A stretch of DNA of 64,000 nt from Comamonas testosteroni ATCC 11996 (GCF_000241525.1 NZ_AHIL01000011.1:62001-126000), one strand, 5' to 3'; positions 44,278-53,081 are shown, numbered from the stretch's first letter. Program-made: numbers and translations. The notes: generated by a model not told the origin, from the sequence alone.

Positions 44278-45126
44278 ATGGCAATCCAAACCGTAGGCAT
44301 CATCGGCGCCGGCACCATGGGCAACGGCATCGCGCAGGCTTGCGCCGTGTCGGGCATCGACGTGGTGATGGTGGACATCTCCGAGGCCGCCGTGCAAAAA
44401 GGCCTGGCCACCGTGGCCGGCAGCCTGGACCGCCTGATCAAGAAGGAAAAGATCAGCGAAGCCGACAAGAGCGCAGCGCTGGCACGCATCAAGACCTCGA
44501 CCAGCTACGACGATCTGAAGTCGGCACAGTTGGTGATCGAAGCCGCCACCGAGAATTACGAGCTCAAGGTCAAGATCCTCAAGCAGCTCGATACCCTGCT
44601 GGCACAGGACGTGATCGTTGCCACCAACACCTCGTCCATCTCCATCACCCAGCTGGCGGCCGCCACCCAGCGTGCCGACAAGTTCATCGGCATGCATTTC
44701 TTCAACCCCGTGCCCATGATGGCCCTGGTGGAGATCATCCGTGGCCTGCAGACCAGCGACGCCACCCACGATGCGGTCAAGGCCTTGTCGGAAAAACTGG
44801 GCAAGTCGCCCATCACCGTCAAGAACGCTCCCGGCTTTGTGGTCAACCGCATTCTGGTGCCCATGATCAACGAGGCCTTCCAGGTGCTCAGCGAAGGCAC
44901 GGCCTCGGCCGAGGACATCGACGCCGGCATGAAGCTGGGCTGCAACCAGCCGATTGGCCCGCTGGCCCTGGCCGACATGATCGGTCTGGACGTCTGCCTG
45001 GCCGTGATGGAGGTCTATCTCAAGGAATTCGGCGACAGCAAGTACCGCCCCTGCTTCCTGCTGCGCGAAATGGTGGCCGCCGGCCGTCTGGGCCGCAAGA
45101 CCGGCCAGGGCGTCTACACCTACTGA
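44278..45126 (+). CDS. 3-hydroxybutyryl-CoA dehydrogenase
   Basis: A 282-aa NAD(P)-dependent 3-hydroxyacyl-CoA dehydrogenase. The Rossmann motif GIIGAGTMGNGIAQACA is at residues 6-22, NTSSISITQLA and FIGMHFFNPVPMMALVEIIRG carry the catalytic His, and NAPGFVVNRILVPMINEAF completes the site. Length matches the single-function Hbd/PaaH type rather than fused FadB. GGAGA precedes the ATG. The enzyme would serve fatty-acid or polyhydroxybutyrate metabolism. It has its own promoter space, and an enoyl-CoA hydratase lies 2.3 kb downstream. Confidence 0.93.
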   Translation: MAIQTVGIIGAGTMGNGIAQACAVSGIDVVMVDISEAAVQKGLATVAGSLDRLIKKEKISEADKSAALARIKTSTSYDDLKSAQLVIEAATENYELKVKILKQLDTLLAQDVIVATNTSSISITQLAAATQRADKFIGMHFFNPVPMMALVEIIRGLQTSDATHDAVKALSEKLGKSPITVKNAPGFVVNRILVPMINEAFQVLSEGTASAEDIDAGMKLGCNQPIGPLALADMIGLDVCLAVMEVYLKEFGDSKYRPCFLLREMVAAGRLGRKTGQGVYTY

Positions 45127-45178
45127 TCTACGGTCGCTGGCTCGGTCAGGAAGCTAGGGCCAGCAAGGCCCACTCGCA

Positions 45179-47302
45179 CTACTCCCGAACCTCTGCCAGC
45201 AGCCGACGCACAGCCATCGCCAGAGCCTGAGGCTCGCTGACCCAGAAATGGGTTGTTGCGCCCAGTCTTTGCGCCGCTTGCTTTAAGGTCTCCAGCACCC
45301 GCTCAGGCTGGGTGCTGGTCACGCGCACCTGGGCTGCGCCTCGGTAGCCCTGCGCCACCTGCAACTGCTCACCGGGCCAAAGGCTTAGCCGCAGCTCATC
45401 CTGCAATAGCTCAATGTCGATGGGTGGCTGCATCGCACGCTTGCCTTTTTGTCTGGGCAACTCAGGCAGCACCAACCGCGCGCTCACCTGCAGCTCAGCA
45501 GTATCCAAGGCCCCGACCGTCGCCCCCTGGCGATACGCGAGCACCGCAAGCCGCTTACGCCGGCTCAGGCCTGAGATCAGCACACAATCTGCAGCCACAG
45601 TCACTTCGGCCTCGGTCACCATCTGGGCAAAATGCGCTGCTTTCTTCTGCGCCACCACAGGGTCACCATCCCAGAACTGCAGCACCAGCCTCGGCGTCTG
45701 ATGAATTTGCGCACCGAGCCGCTTCATCACCTCCAGCATGTTCTCGCTGCTGACAATATCAGAGTGCACTTCAACGGCCAGAGGGCGCCCATCAGCCAAA
45801 GATTCCAGCTTGCGCTTGCAAGCCTCCAGCTCGCCCTCTTGCCCCATCAGGCCCATGGCCAGCAACAGCGTATCGCCATAAACAAACGGCCGGGCCTGGA
45901 ATTCATCAGCCCACTCGACTGCAGCGAGCTTGAGGGCTTCAGCTGCACCGGCGGTGCGCACTGCCGCCAGCAGCGTCACCTCATGGCTGTGTATGCCACC
46001 GGACATCGACGCTGCACCCTGCTTCCAGGCCAGCGCCCGCAGCTCGGGGAACTGGTCTTCCAGACCGTAGCCCATTGCCAGCACCGATCGGCCAATGGCC
46101 AGCAAATCGCGCGGCATCTCGCCATAGGCCAGCCCCGGCCCGGCCACGGCCTGCGCCTGAAAGAGCTGCTGCCATTCAGGTGCATAGTCTGCTTGCGGCC
46201 TCCAGGCTGGCAGCAGCTGCGCCAGATAGCTGTTGGCATCGCTAATGGTGTTGAACTTGGCCACCATCACACATTCGCCACTGTTATTGCCCGAAAACGC
46301 CTGCCACACCCGTATGGATGGCGCCGCGGCATGGGCGCGCTGCGCTTGCGGCACGCCAGCCCGTTTGCGGCCCGCACAGCCATGACGCAAACTGGGCTGG
46401 GCCAGACGCGAGCGCTGATGCTGCCAGCCCGCCAGAATCTCCTGCGCATTGCGCGCGGGCAGGCCGCCATCGTGGAACGAGCAACCCTGCATGCGCTGAT
46501 CAGGAGTGATGGACACAAAATCCACGCCCGCGCCGCAGTCCCCGCTACCGTCCGCTCCATCAAACAAGCGAGGCAATGGAACGGTATCGCCAAAGCACAC
46601 AGAAAGGCGGCAAGGCAGTGGAGCATCCTGCACCATGGCCGCCAGTTGCAGCCGCCCCTCAGCCGTCAAATGCCTGCGCATATCGGCACCGATATACGAG
46701 AGCAGCGACACATCGTGGCAACCCAGTGCCGCCAACTCCCCCAGCAGACTGGGCAGCATAGTCAGCACTGCCGCATCGACCAGCAGATTAGCGCCCCATC
46801 TTTGCCCATAGCTGGACAAAACCTGCGCCGTATCGCGCCAGCGCGGGTCGTCATAAAGAGAGATGCGCACCTGCCCCAAGCGGCCCGCATACGCCGCAAA
46901 GCTGCCTGGGCGAATCAGCAGGCCATTGGTGGTGACATTCAGCGCCAGCGGCGTGGTTTCATGCAACTGCTGAACCAGATCGGCAAAGCCGCGAAAGACA
47001 AAAGGCTCGCCGCCGCCAAACGCAACCTCCAACACACCGGCTGCGCTCAGGTCTTGCAGCACCTGCGCGGCGGAATCGACCGTCCATGCGCTCTCGCGCT
47101 GCACATCGCGTGAGCAGAAATCACAGCTCAGATTGCATTTATTGGTAATGCCAAACATGGCCACCCGGGGTGCCACGCGCTGCAGATGCCGGGTTTCAGC
47201 GTTTTCAATGCGGATGCTGGTGCCGCTTTCCGGGTGGAAACGCAGCAGCGCGCCATCCAGCGGGTAGTCTCTGAACAGTTGACGGTGCGGCGCTTCTGGC
47301 AT
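45179..47302 (-). CDS. radical SAM protein with twitch/SPASM-like cysteines and an unrecognised C-terminal half
   Basis: A 707-aa protein from ATG 47302 (a GGAAAAAAG site precedes it; TTG 47332 is an alternative). Residues about 50-230 form a radical SAM domain with the 4Fe-4S motif CNLSCDFC (Cys 56, 60, 63) and the SAM-binding GGGEP. Four further cysteines follow in CFGD, DCGAG, GCSFHDG and HGCAG, with the DFVSITPDQRMQGCSF pattern typical of SPASM/twitch domains. The last about 360 residues, beginning near VMVAKFNTISDANSYLAQLL, match nothing I know. Such enzymes usually modify peptides or proteins. No obvious precursor peptide lies beside it. Divergent from the enoyl-CoA hydratase. Confidence 0.8.
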   Translation of the reverse strand: MPEAPHRQLFRDYPLDGALLRFHPESGTSIRIENAETRHLQRVAPRVAMFGITNKCNLSCDFCSRDVQRESAWTVDSAAQVLQDLSAAGVLEVAFGGGEPFVFRGFADLVQQLHETTPLALNVTTNGLLIRPGSFAAYAGRLGQVRISLYDDPRWRDTAQVLSSYGQRWGANLLVDAAVLTMLPSLLGELAALGCHDVSLLSYIGADMRRHLTAEGRLQLAAMVQDAPLPCRLSVCFGDTVPLPRLFDGADGSGDCGAGVDFVSITPDQRMQGCSFHDGGLPARNAQEILAGWQHQRSRLAQPSLRHGCAGRKRAGVPQAQRAHAAAPSIRVWQAFSGNNSGECVMVAKFNTISDANSYLAQLLPAWRPQADYAPEWQQLFQAQAVAGPGLAYGEMPRDLLAIGRSVLAMGYGLEDQFPELRALAWKQGAASMSGGIHSHEVTLLAAVRTAGAAEALKLAAVEWADEFQARPFVYGDTLLLAMGLMGQEGELEACKRKLESLADGRPLAVEVHSDIVSSENMLEVMKRLGAQIHQTPRLVLQFWDGDPVVAQKKAAHFAQMVTEAEVTVAADCVLISGLSRRKRLAVLAYRQGATVGALDTAELQVSARLVLPELPRQKGKRAMQPPIDIELLQDELRLSLWPGEQLQVAQGYRGAAQVRVTSTQPERVLETLKQAAQRLGATTHFWVSEPQALAMAVRRLLAEVRE

Positions 47303-47449
47303 CTTTTTTCCAATTCGTGGGATCACGCCCAAAGCATAGCTGCGTGCAAGGCGTTGGCGTTAACACCTAGCTCTGCAAGCGATGACTCGTCCTGTATGCG
47401 ACTGCTGCAGAAACCGCTGCGGTCTATTGTTTTGCGCAGGAGATTCACC

Positions 47450-48265
47450 ATGCAAATCGACATTCCCAACCCTGCGCCCGAGGGCTGTATTTCTTGTGAA
47501 GTCCGCGGCCATGTGCTGCTGATCGGCATCAACCGCCCGGCCAAGCGCAATGGCTGGACGCCAGCCATGTTCCAGCAACTGGCCCAGGCTTATACAAGGC
47601 TGGACGACGACCCGGAGTTGCGCGTGGGCCTGCTCCACGCCTTTGGCGAACACTTCACGGCGGGGCTGGACCTGCCCCTGATCGCCGAGTTCATGAAGAG
47701 CGGCCAGAAAGTCATTCCACCGGGCCTGGTGGAGCCGCATGACTATGGCCTGCCCGGCTACCGCCGCCGCACCAAGCCCATGGTGGCCGCCGTCAAAGGC
47801 ATCTGCTTTACCGTTGGCATCGAGCTGATGCTGGGCGCCGATATCGTCGTCGCTGCCGACAGCAGCCGCTTTGCACAGATGGAAGTACAGCGCTGCATCA
47901 TGCCCACGGGCGGTGCCACGCTGCGCATGCCCGAGCGCGCCGGCGTGGGCAATGCCATGCTGCATCTGCTGACCGGCGACGCGTTCGATGCAGCCGAAGC
48001 CCTGCGCTGCCACTTTGTGCAAAAAGTGGTGCCTGCGGGCCAGGAACTGGACGAGGCTTTTCGCATTGCCGAGCGCATTGCCGCACAGGCGCCGCAGGCC
48101 GTGGTGGCCACACGCCTCAATGTCCTCAAGGCCATAGAACTGGGCCAGGCCGCCGCCGTGGCCGATTTCATCCCCGTGCAGCAGCGCCTGGCCAGCAGCG
48201 AGGACGCCGCCGAAGGCGTGCGCTCCTTCGTCGAGAAACGCCCAGCACGTTTTACTGGTCGTTAA
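47450..48265 (+). CDS. enoyl-CoA hydratase/isomerase (crotonase) family protein
   Basis: A 271-aa crotonase-fold protein. INRPAKRNGWTPAMFQQL, the oxyanion-hole region FGEHFTAGLDLPLIAEF and GICFTVGIELMLGADIVVAADSSRFAQMEVQRCIMPTGGATLRMPERAG are typical. The usual second catalytic Glu position appears as VQRCIMPTGG, as in several non-canonical members, so hydratase activity is not certain. ATG 47450 with CAGGAG upstream was chosen; open frame extends upstream into the radical SAM gene's N-terminal region. The serine hydrolase gene follows after 18-21 bp. Confidence 0.88.
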   Translation: MQIDIPNPAPEGCISCEVRGHVLLIGINRPAKRNGWTPAMFQQLAQAYTRLDDDPELRVGLLHAFGEHFTAGLDLPLIAEFMKSGQKVIPPGLVEPHDYGLPGYRRRTKPMVAAVKGICFTVGIELMLGADIVVAADSSRFAQMEVQRCIMPTGGATLRMPERAGVGNAMLHLLTGDAFDAAEALRCHFVQKVVPAGQELDEAFRIAERIAAQAPQAVVATRLNVLKAIELGQAAAVADFIPVQQRLASSEDAAEGVRSFVEKRPARFTGR

Positions 48266-48286
48266 TTCCAACTCCAAGAGGTGATG

Positions 48287-49612
48287 ATGAGCTTGAAGTC
48301 TTTTACGCGAAAAACGCTTGTGCCACTTGCTCTGACAGCTATGGTTTCTGCAATCCATGCGCAGACTGCCGCACCCGCGCTGCCCGACCCGGCCAGCACC
48401 AGCGTGCAGGCCATGGGCTGGATGCAGGGCTTTCCGCCCGCTGCCGACAAGCTCATCACCTTCGACAACCCCGTGGGCAATACCTTCCCGCGCATACGCT
48501 GGACCTTCTCGCATATCCGCGAAATCACGCCCACGGCCAATGTCTGGCGCGGCCCGGGCGCTCCCAGCGCCCTGCGCTCGGCTCCGGTCGACATCGAGCA
48601 AGTGCGCTTCAAGGTCATGGGCACGGGCGAGGAGCTGACCTTTGCCCAGGCACTGGATCGCAACTACACCGACGGCATTCTGGTCATGCACAAGGGCCGC
48701 GTGATCTATGAGAAATATCTGGGTGCGCTGGAGCCGCAGCGCCCGCACCTGGCCATGTCGGTCACCAAGTCCTTTGTCGGAACCCTGGCCGCCCTGCTGG
48801 CCCACGAGGGCCTCATCAAGCCCGAAGCACCGGTGACCGACTATCTGCCCGAGATGAAGAACACCGCCTATGGCGACGCCACGGTGCGCCAGGTGATGGA
48901 CATGACGATCGGCGTGAAGTACTCCGAGAACTACGCCGATCCCAAGGCCGAAGTCTGGGACTACGCCCGTGCCGGCGGCATGATGCCCCAGGGCAAGGAC
49001 TATGCAGGCCCCAAGAGCTTCTACGAATTTCTGCAGACCCTGCAGAAAGAGGGCGAACATGACCAGGGCTTTGCCTACAAGACGGCCAACGCCGAGGTTC
49101 TGGCCTGGATCGTGCGCCGCGCCAGCGGCAAGCCTCTGGCCCAGCTGCTGTCCGAACGCATCTGGAGCCGAATCGGAGCGGAGCAAGACGCCTACTTCAT
49201 GGTGGATCGCATAGGCACGGAATCGGGCGGCGGCGGCCTCAACACCACGCTGCGCGACCTGGCCCGCTTCGGCGAGTTGATGCGCAACGAAGGCCGCGCC
49301 GCCAGCGGCCAGCAGGTGCTGCCCAGGGCCGTGGTCCAGGACATCCGCCGCGGCGCCGACCCCGCCAAGTTTGTGAAGGCCGGTTATGCCACGCTGCCCG
49401 GCTGGTCGTATCGCAATATGTGGTGGGTCTCGCACAACCCCAACGGGGCCTATATGGCGCGCGGCATTCACGGTCAGGCCATCTATATCGACCCCAAGGC
49501 CCAGATGGTGGTGGTGCGCTATGCCTCCCACCCGATTGCGGGCAATGCGGGCATAGACCCGACCAGCCTGCCCATGTACCAGGCGCTGGCCGATGCACTG
49601 ACCGCCCGTTAG
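48287..49612 (+). CDS. serine hydrolase, class C beta-lactamase-like
   Basis: A 441-aa secreted hydrolase of the beta-lactamase/EstB/6-aminohexanoate-dimer hydrolase superfamily. Signal peptide MSLKSFTRKTLVPLALTAMVSAIHAQ. The nucleophile motif SxxK is SVTK in LAMSVTKSFVGTLAALLAH near residue 162, the Tyr motif is YSEN in GVKYSENYADP, and the third motif is HGQ in RGIHGQAIYIDP. Those match esterase and amide hydrolase members better than true beta-lactamases. Starts GTG 48281, ATG 48284 and ATG 48287 are possible; the last is best spaced from AAGAGG. Probably co-transcribed with the crotonase gene. Confidence 0.87.
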   Translation: MSLKSFTRKTLVPLALTAMVSAIHAQTAAPALPDPASTSVQAMGWMQGFPPAADKLITFDNPVGNTFPRIRWTFSHIREITPTANVWRGPGAPSALRSAPVDIEQVRFKVMGTGEELTFAQALDRNYTDGILVMHKGRVIYEKYLGALEPQRPHLAMSVTKSFVGTLAALLAHEGLIKPEAPVTDYLPEMKNTAYGDATVRQVMDMTIGVKYSENYADPKAEVWDYARAGGMMPQGKDYAGPKSFYEFLQTLQKEGEHDQGFAYKTANAEVLAWIVRRASGKPLAQLLSERIWSRIGAEQDAYFMVDRIGTESGGGGLNTTLRDLARFGELMRNEGRAASGQQVLPRAVVQDIRRGADPAKFVKAGYATLPGWSYRNMWWVSHNPNGAYMARGIHGQAIYIDPKAQMVVVRYASHPIAGNAGIDPTSLPMYQALADALTAR

Positions 49613-49633
49613 ACACGAGACAGCTTTAGCCGC

Positions 49634-49659
49634 AACAGGCTCCGCTCACGGAGCCTGTT
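49634..49659 (+). terminator. rho-independent terminator after the serine hydrolase
   Basis: A perfect 11-bp stem (AACAGGCTCCG, loop CTCA, CGGAGCCTGTT) ending in TTT lies 21 bp after the stop codon, separating this unit from ohrR. Confidence 0.82.
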
Positions 49660-49707
49660 TGCATTGCTCCGGACCTCTGCACTGTCTCCTGCGGCTTGGT
49701 GATCTGC

Positions 49708-49745
49708 AAATTAAATTGCACGCAATTAAATTGCCTGCAATAATT
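49708..49745. promoter_or_regulatory. tandem OhrR operators upstream of ohrR
   Basis: Two adjacent AT-rich palindromes, AATTGCACGCAATT and AATTGCCTGCAATAATT, sit just before the ohrR ATG in a GC-rich genome. OhrR operators in proteobacteria have this AATTGC-N2-GCAATT type core. OhrR would repress its own gene and ohr until an organic peroxide oxidises its cysteine. Confidence 0.8.
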
Positions 49746-49751
49746 CAACTC

Positions 49752-50228
49752 ATGCGATCCGCTAACGACCTTCTCCCCGACAGCTCCGAGCTGCTGCGCC
49801 TGGACAATCAGGTCTGCTTTGCGCTGTACTCGGCATCGCTGGCCATGACCAAGCTCTACAAACCCTTGCTGGATGCGATAGGCCTGACTTACCCTCAGTA
49901 CCTGGTCATGCTGGTGCTCTGGGAAGGCGACCAGCTCACGGTCTCGGAACTGGGTGAGCGCCTTTATCTGGATTCAGGCACGCTGACGCCCTTGCTCAAG
50001 CGACTGGAGAGCGCAGGCCTGCTGGCACGTCAGCGCGATGCACAGGACGAGCGCCGTGTGCGCATCGCCCTCACGGATACTGGCCGGGCATTGCGCGCCG
50101 AGGCCGAAAAAATACCTGCCTGCGTGCTTCAGAGCACCCAGTGCACCCTGCCCGAACTGCAGGCTCTTACGGGCCAACTCAGCACACTGCGCGCACGGCT
50201 GGCACCGCGCCGCAGCCACTCCGGCTGA
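49752..50228 (+). CDS. ohrR: organic-hydroperoxide-sensing MarR-family repressor OhrR
   Basis: A 158-aa MarR-family regulator. LRLDNQVCFALYSASLAMTKLYKPLLDAIGLTYPQYLVMLVLWE contains the conserved redox-sensing Cys near residue 20 and the Tyr residues that bond to it, as in OhrR. The winged helix follows (SELGERLYLDSGTLTPLLKRLESAGLLARQRDAQDERRV). A second Cys near residue 123 makes it a candidate two-Cys OhrR. Start ATG 49752 is immediately after the operator palindromes. ohr lies 63 bp downstream. Confidence 0.92.
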   Translation: MRSANDLLPDSSELLRLDNQVCFALYSASLAMTKLYKPLLDAIGLTYPQYLVMLVLWEGDQLTVSELGERLYLDSGTLTPLLKRLESAGLLARQRDAQDERRVRIALTDTGRALRAEAEKIPACVLQSTQCTLPELQALTGQLSTLRARLAPRRSHSG

Positions 50229-50291
50229 TACCGGGGTGACGATTTCCTCCACCCGCCTGCACTGCCGGGCAATCTCGCAAAGGAAGACACC

Positions 50292-50708
50292 ATGGCCCAA
50301 CTCGACAAGGTTCTCTACACCGCCCACGCCCACACCACCGGCGGCCGCGAAGGCAATTCGCGCACCGATGATGGCCGCCTGGACATCCAGCTGAGCTCGC
50401 CCGGCGGCGCCGGCAAGGGCACCAACCCCGAGCAGCTGTTTGCCGCCGGCTACTCCGCCTGCTTTATCGGCGCCATGAAGGCCGTCGCCGCTCGCCAGAA
50501 GATCACCCTGCCTGCCGACCTGTCGGTAGACGCAGAAGTCGATCTGGGCCCCGTGGGTGAAGTGTTCGGCATTGCCGTGCGCATGAAGATCAGCCTGCCC
50601 GGCATGGACAAGGCTGCGGCCCAGCAACTGGTGGACGCTGCTCACCAGGTCTGCCCCTACTCCAACGCCACGCGCGGCAATATCGGCGTGACGCTGACCA
50701 TCGCCTAA
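50292..50708 (+). CDS. ohr: organic hydroperoxide resistance protein Ohr
   Basis: A 138-aa thiol peroxidase that reduces organic and fatty-acid peroxides using lipoyl donors. The two catalytic cysteines appear in FAAGYSACFIGAMK near residue 58 and HQVCPYSNATRGN near residue 122, the standard Ohr pair, with the catalytic Arg expected early (around GRLDIQLSSPGG). AAAGGA lies before the ATG. It follows its regulator ohrR and its 3' end overlaps by 4 bp with the convergent 2H phosphoesterase gene. Confidence 0.95.
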   Translation: MAQLDKVLYTAHAHTTGGREGNSRTDDGRLDIQLSSPGGAGKGTNPEQLFAAGYSACFIGAMKAVAARQKITLPADLSVDAEVDLGPVGEVFGIAVRMKISLPGMDKAAAQQLVDAAHQVCPYSNATRGNIGVTLTIA

Positions 50709-51370
50709 AGCGGCTCAGGCCACAGGGCACCGGGCGCAGCCACATAGCGCCCGGTGTCCAGTTCGAAGACGCCTTCAATCGTCAGCGGCCCGGCAATATC
50801 GGCCGCCGCATAGCGGGCCAGCGCCAACTCCCTTACCTCGACAACCGGCAAGTCCTGGATCAGTGCCAGCAACTTGTCCACCGCCTCTCGCAGCGGCCGG
50901 CGTCTCGCATAGTGGCCCAGGGTCACATGGGGTACATAGCGCCAGCCCGGCGCGGGCTCCACGGGCACCAGTGCCGTATGCAGGTGCTGCAGGCATTCCT
51001 GACCCTGACCTACGCCCAGATAAGGCACGGTGGTAAAGCTGCCAGCCCCCACTATCTGCACGGCAAAAGGGCTCAGCCGCAGGCTTTGCAGCATGGCGAC
51101 ATCGGCGCGCAGCGCCAGCCGGTCATATTCCCGCACCGCATGCTCATCCCCTCCCCCGCACAGCCCTCTATAGGCCAGCGTGATATGCGGCTGGCGCGCA
51201 TGGCGCGGCAGCAGGGCATCACCGAGCCTGGACCTGGCCTGCTGCAGCACAGACTCCAGACCATGGCCTTGCAGCATCACCACCCAGACCGCACACCAGG
51301 GGCAGCCCTGATGCCACTCGGCAAAATCCCGGTCCTCGCAGGGCTGTGAAAGTGCTTCGCTCTCTTGCAT
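50705..51370 (-). CDS. 2'-5' RNA ligase-like 2H phosphoesterase
   Basis: A 221-aa protein of the 2H phosphoesterase superfamily, with two HxTx motifs: HITLAYRG near residue 82 and HVTLGHYA near residue 147. Relatives join or cut 2',5' RNA linkages or hydrolyse cyclic nucleotide phosphates. Two cysteines in QGCPWCAVWVV are unusual near the N-terminus. No RNA-repair partner lies nearby, so the substrate is unknown. Confidence 0.85.
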   Translation of the reverse strand: MQESEALSQPCEDRDFAEWHQGCPWCAVWVVMLQGHGLESVLQQARSRLGDALLPRHARQPHITLAYRGLCGGGDEHAVREYDRLALRADVAMLQSLRLSPFAVQIVGAGSFTTVPYLGVGQGQECLQHLHTALVPVEPAPGWRYVPHVTLGHYARRRPLREAVDKLLALIQDLPVVEVRELALARYAAADIAGPLTIEGVFELDTGRYVAAPGALWPEPL

Positions 51371-51547
51371 GCGGGCAGTGTGCCAGCTTAGGCGACATGC
51401 ACGGCGCCCGCTCGGTTTTCCAGAGATTTCCGGCCGCCAACATCCGCCAGAGAAACGGCAGCAGCTATCAAATCAAAAGCAATTTTGCCGACGCATGTGC
51501 CATGTCATCCGGTTCGCAAGAGCCTGTTTGAGCCCGACAATGCGGGG

Positions 51548-52582
51548 ATGAGCGATACCCAAGACCCTTCTCACCCCTATGCGGACCTCACGCCGGACTG
51601 CGTGATCGATGCGCTGTGCAGCACGGGCCTTGTGCCGGACGGGCGGCTGACGGCGCTGAGCTCCTATGAAAACCGCGTCTATCTGGCCCACCAGGACGAG
51701 GGCGACAAGGTCGTCGCCAAGTTCTACCGCCCAGGCCGCTGGAGCCGTGCCCAGATCGAGGAAGAACATGCCTTCTCCCAGGAGCTGGCGGCTGGCGAGG
51801 TTCCCGTGGTGGCGCCGCTGGCGCTGCAAGGGCAGACCGTGCATGAGCATGCGGGCTTTCTGTTCAGCATCAGCCCCTGGCGCGGCGGGCGCCGCCCCGA
51901 GCTGGACGACTGGGAGGTGCTGGAATGGATAGGCCGTTTTCTGGCCCGTATCCACACCGTGGGGGCCGCCCAGCCCTTCACGCATCGCCCGGCGCTGAAC
52001 CTGAAAAGCTTTGGCTACGAATCCATGCACTATCTGCTCGAACATGAGGTCGTCGCGCTCGAAGTGCGCAGCCGCTGGCAGCAGGCCTGCGACAAAGCTC
52101 TTTCATTGATAGCACCATCCGCAGATGGGTTAAGCGCTGCAGGCCATTTTGGCTTGCATTCTGCGACGCAGATTCGGTTGCATGGCGACTGCCACCCGGG
52201 AAACATTCTCTGGACGCCGCTGGATGACGAAGGCCACGGCGGCCCGCATTTTGTCGATCTCGACGATGCACGCAGCGGTCCTGCCGTGCAGGATCTGTGG
52301 ATGCTGCTCTCGGGCGACCGGAGCCAGCAGACCCAGCAGCTGTCGGCCCTACTCGAAGGCTATGAGCAGTTCCGCAGCTTCGACCGGCGCGAGCTGGCAC
52401 TGATCGAGCCGCTGCGCACTCTGCGCCTGCTGCATTACAGCGCCTGGCTGGCACGCCGCTGGCAGGACCCGATCTTTGCCATCAACTTCCCCTGGTTTGG
52501 CAGCACCGACTACTGGCAGGGCCAGGTGGACATGCTGAACGAACAGATCGAAGCCATGCAGCAGGAGCCGCTCTACGCCTAG
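51548..52582 (+). CDS. srkA: SrkA-type stress-response serine/threonine kinase
   Basis: A 344-aa aminoglycoside-phosphotransferase-fold protein kinase of the SrkA/YihE/RdoA type, which protects cells under envelope and oxidative stress. GRLTALSSYENRVYLAHQDEGDKVVAKFYRPGRWS contains the nucleotide lysine, RLHGDCHPGNILWTP the catalytic Asp/Asn, and VDLDDARSGPAVQDLWMLLSGD the metal Asp. E. coli SrkA has 328 residues; the extra length partly falls in a lower-GC stretch (52092-52155) just before the catalytic loop that resembles a dispersed repeat. ATG 51548 was chosen as start (MSDTQDPSH). Confidence 0.92.
   Translation: MSDTQDPSHPYADLTPDCVIDALCSTGLVPDGRLTALSSYENRVYLAHQDEGDKVVAKFYRPGRWSRAQIEEEHAFSQELAAGEVPVVAPLALQGQTVHEHAGFLFSISPWRGGRRPELDDWEVLEWIGRFLARIHTVGAAQPFTHRPALNLKSFGYESMHYLLEHEVVALEVRSRWQQACDKALSLIAPSADGLSAAGHFGLHSATQIRLHGDCHPGNILWTPLDDEGHGGPHFVDLDDARSGPAVQDLWMLLSGDRSQQTQQLSALLEGYEQFRSFDRRELALIEPLRTLRLLHYSAWLARRWQDPIFAINFPWFGSTDYWQGQVDMLNEQIEAMQQEPLYA
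52092..52155. repeat. dispersed-repeat-like segment inside srkA
   Basis: The stretch has the pattern TTGATAGCAC, GGGTTAAGCGCTG, GGCCATTTTGGCTTG, typical of the Comamonadaceae dispersed element (compare 28647-28706 and 57514-57565). It has lower GC than its surroundings and is read in frame, encoding roughly LSLIAPSADGLSAAGHFGLH just before the catalytic loop. Confidence 0.45.
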
Positions 52583-52604
52583 GGCGGTCCATACCGGCAA
52601 AGAG

Positions 52605-53081
52605 CTAGCAGCGCCCTTGCAAGCGGCATTCGGGCACGAGCTGCCCGCGTGCATCGCGCCATTGCACGGCATCGCCGCTCTGCGCGGAGGCCGGCGGCGG
52701 CGCGGGCTGTGCCTCTGGTGCCTGCGGGCGATTGGGATCATGCAGCACGGTGGAGGATCCCACCCCGACACCCACACTGGCACCACCCACCCCGGTGGAA
52801 GCGCCAACGCCGGCACTGCCCAGCACCTGCCCGCGCTGGTTGACGCCTACGCCTACACCGACAGGCCCGACACCCGTGCCGACGCCTGCGCTGAGACCGC
52901 CGCTGCCAAGACCCACGCCCACGGAAAACGGCCCCACCGGAATCCCTACGCCCACTCCGGCCCCGACGGAGCCGCAGGCGGGCAAGACCAGCAACAGAGC
53001 GGCGGCGCAGACCGTGCTCAGGATTCTGTGATGACCGGGCTTGATGGTGGCGGGCATGGAATTCATCTCACTGACTCTCAC
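52605..53081 (-). CDS. glycine-valine-repeat lipoprotein of unknown function
   Basis: A 158-aa predicted lipoprotein. The lipobox LPAC lies near residue 36 after a hydrophobic segment; true starts at MNSMPATIK or MPATIK a few residues in are likelier than the first codon. The mature part is a run of GVGVG-type repeats, in clusters such as GAGVGVGIPVG and GVGLGSGGLSAGVGTGVG. A Pro-rich stretch and a C-terminal RDARGQLVPECRLQGRC with two cysteines follow. I do not recognise a function. The repeats resemble surface-anchored flexible segments. Confidence 0.65.
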   Translation of the reverse strand: MRVSEMNSMPATIKPGHHRILSTVCAAALLLVLPACGSVGAGVGVGIPVGPFSVGVGLGSGGLSAGVGTGVGPVGVGVGVNQRGQVLGSAGVGASTGVGGASVGVGVGSSTVLHDPNRPQAPEAQPAPPPASAQSGDAVQWRDARGQLVPECRLQGRC

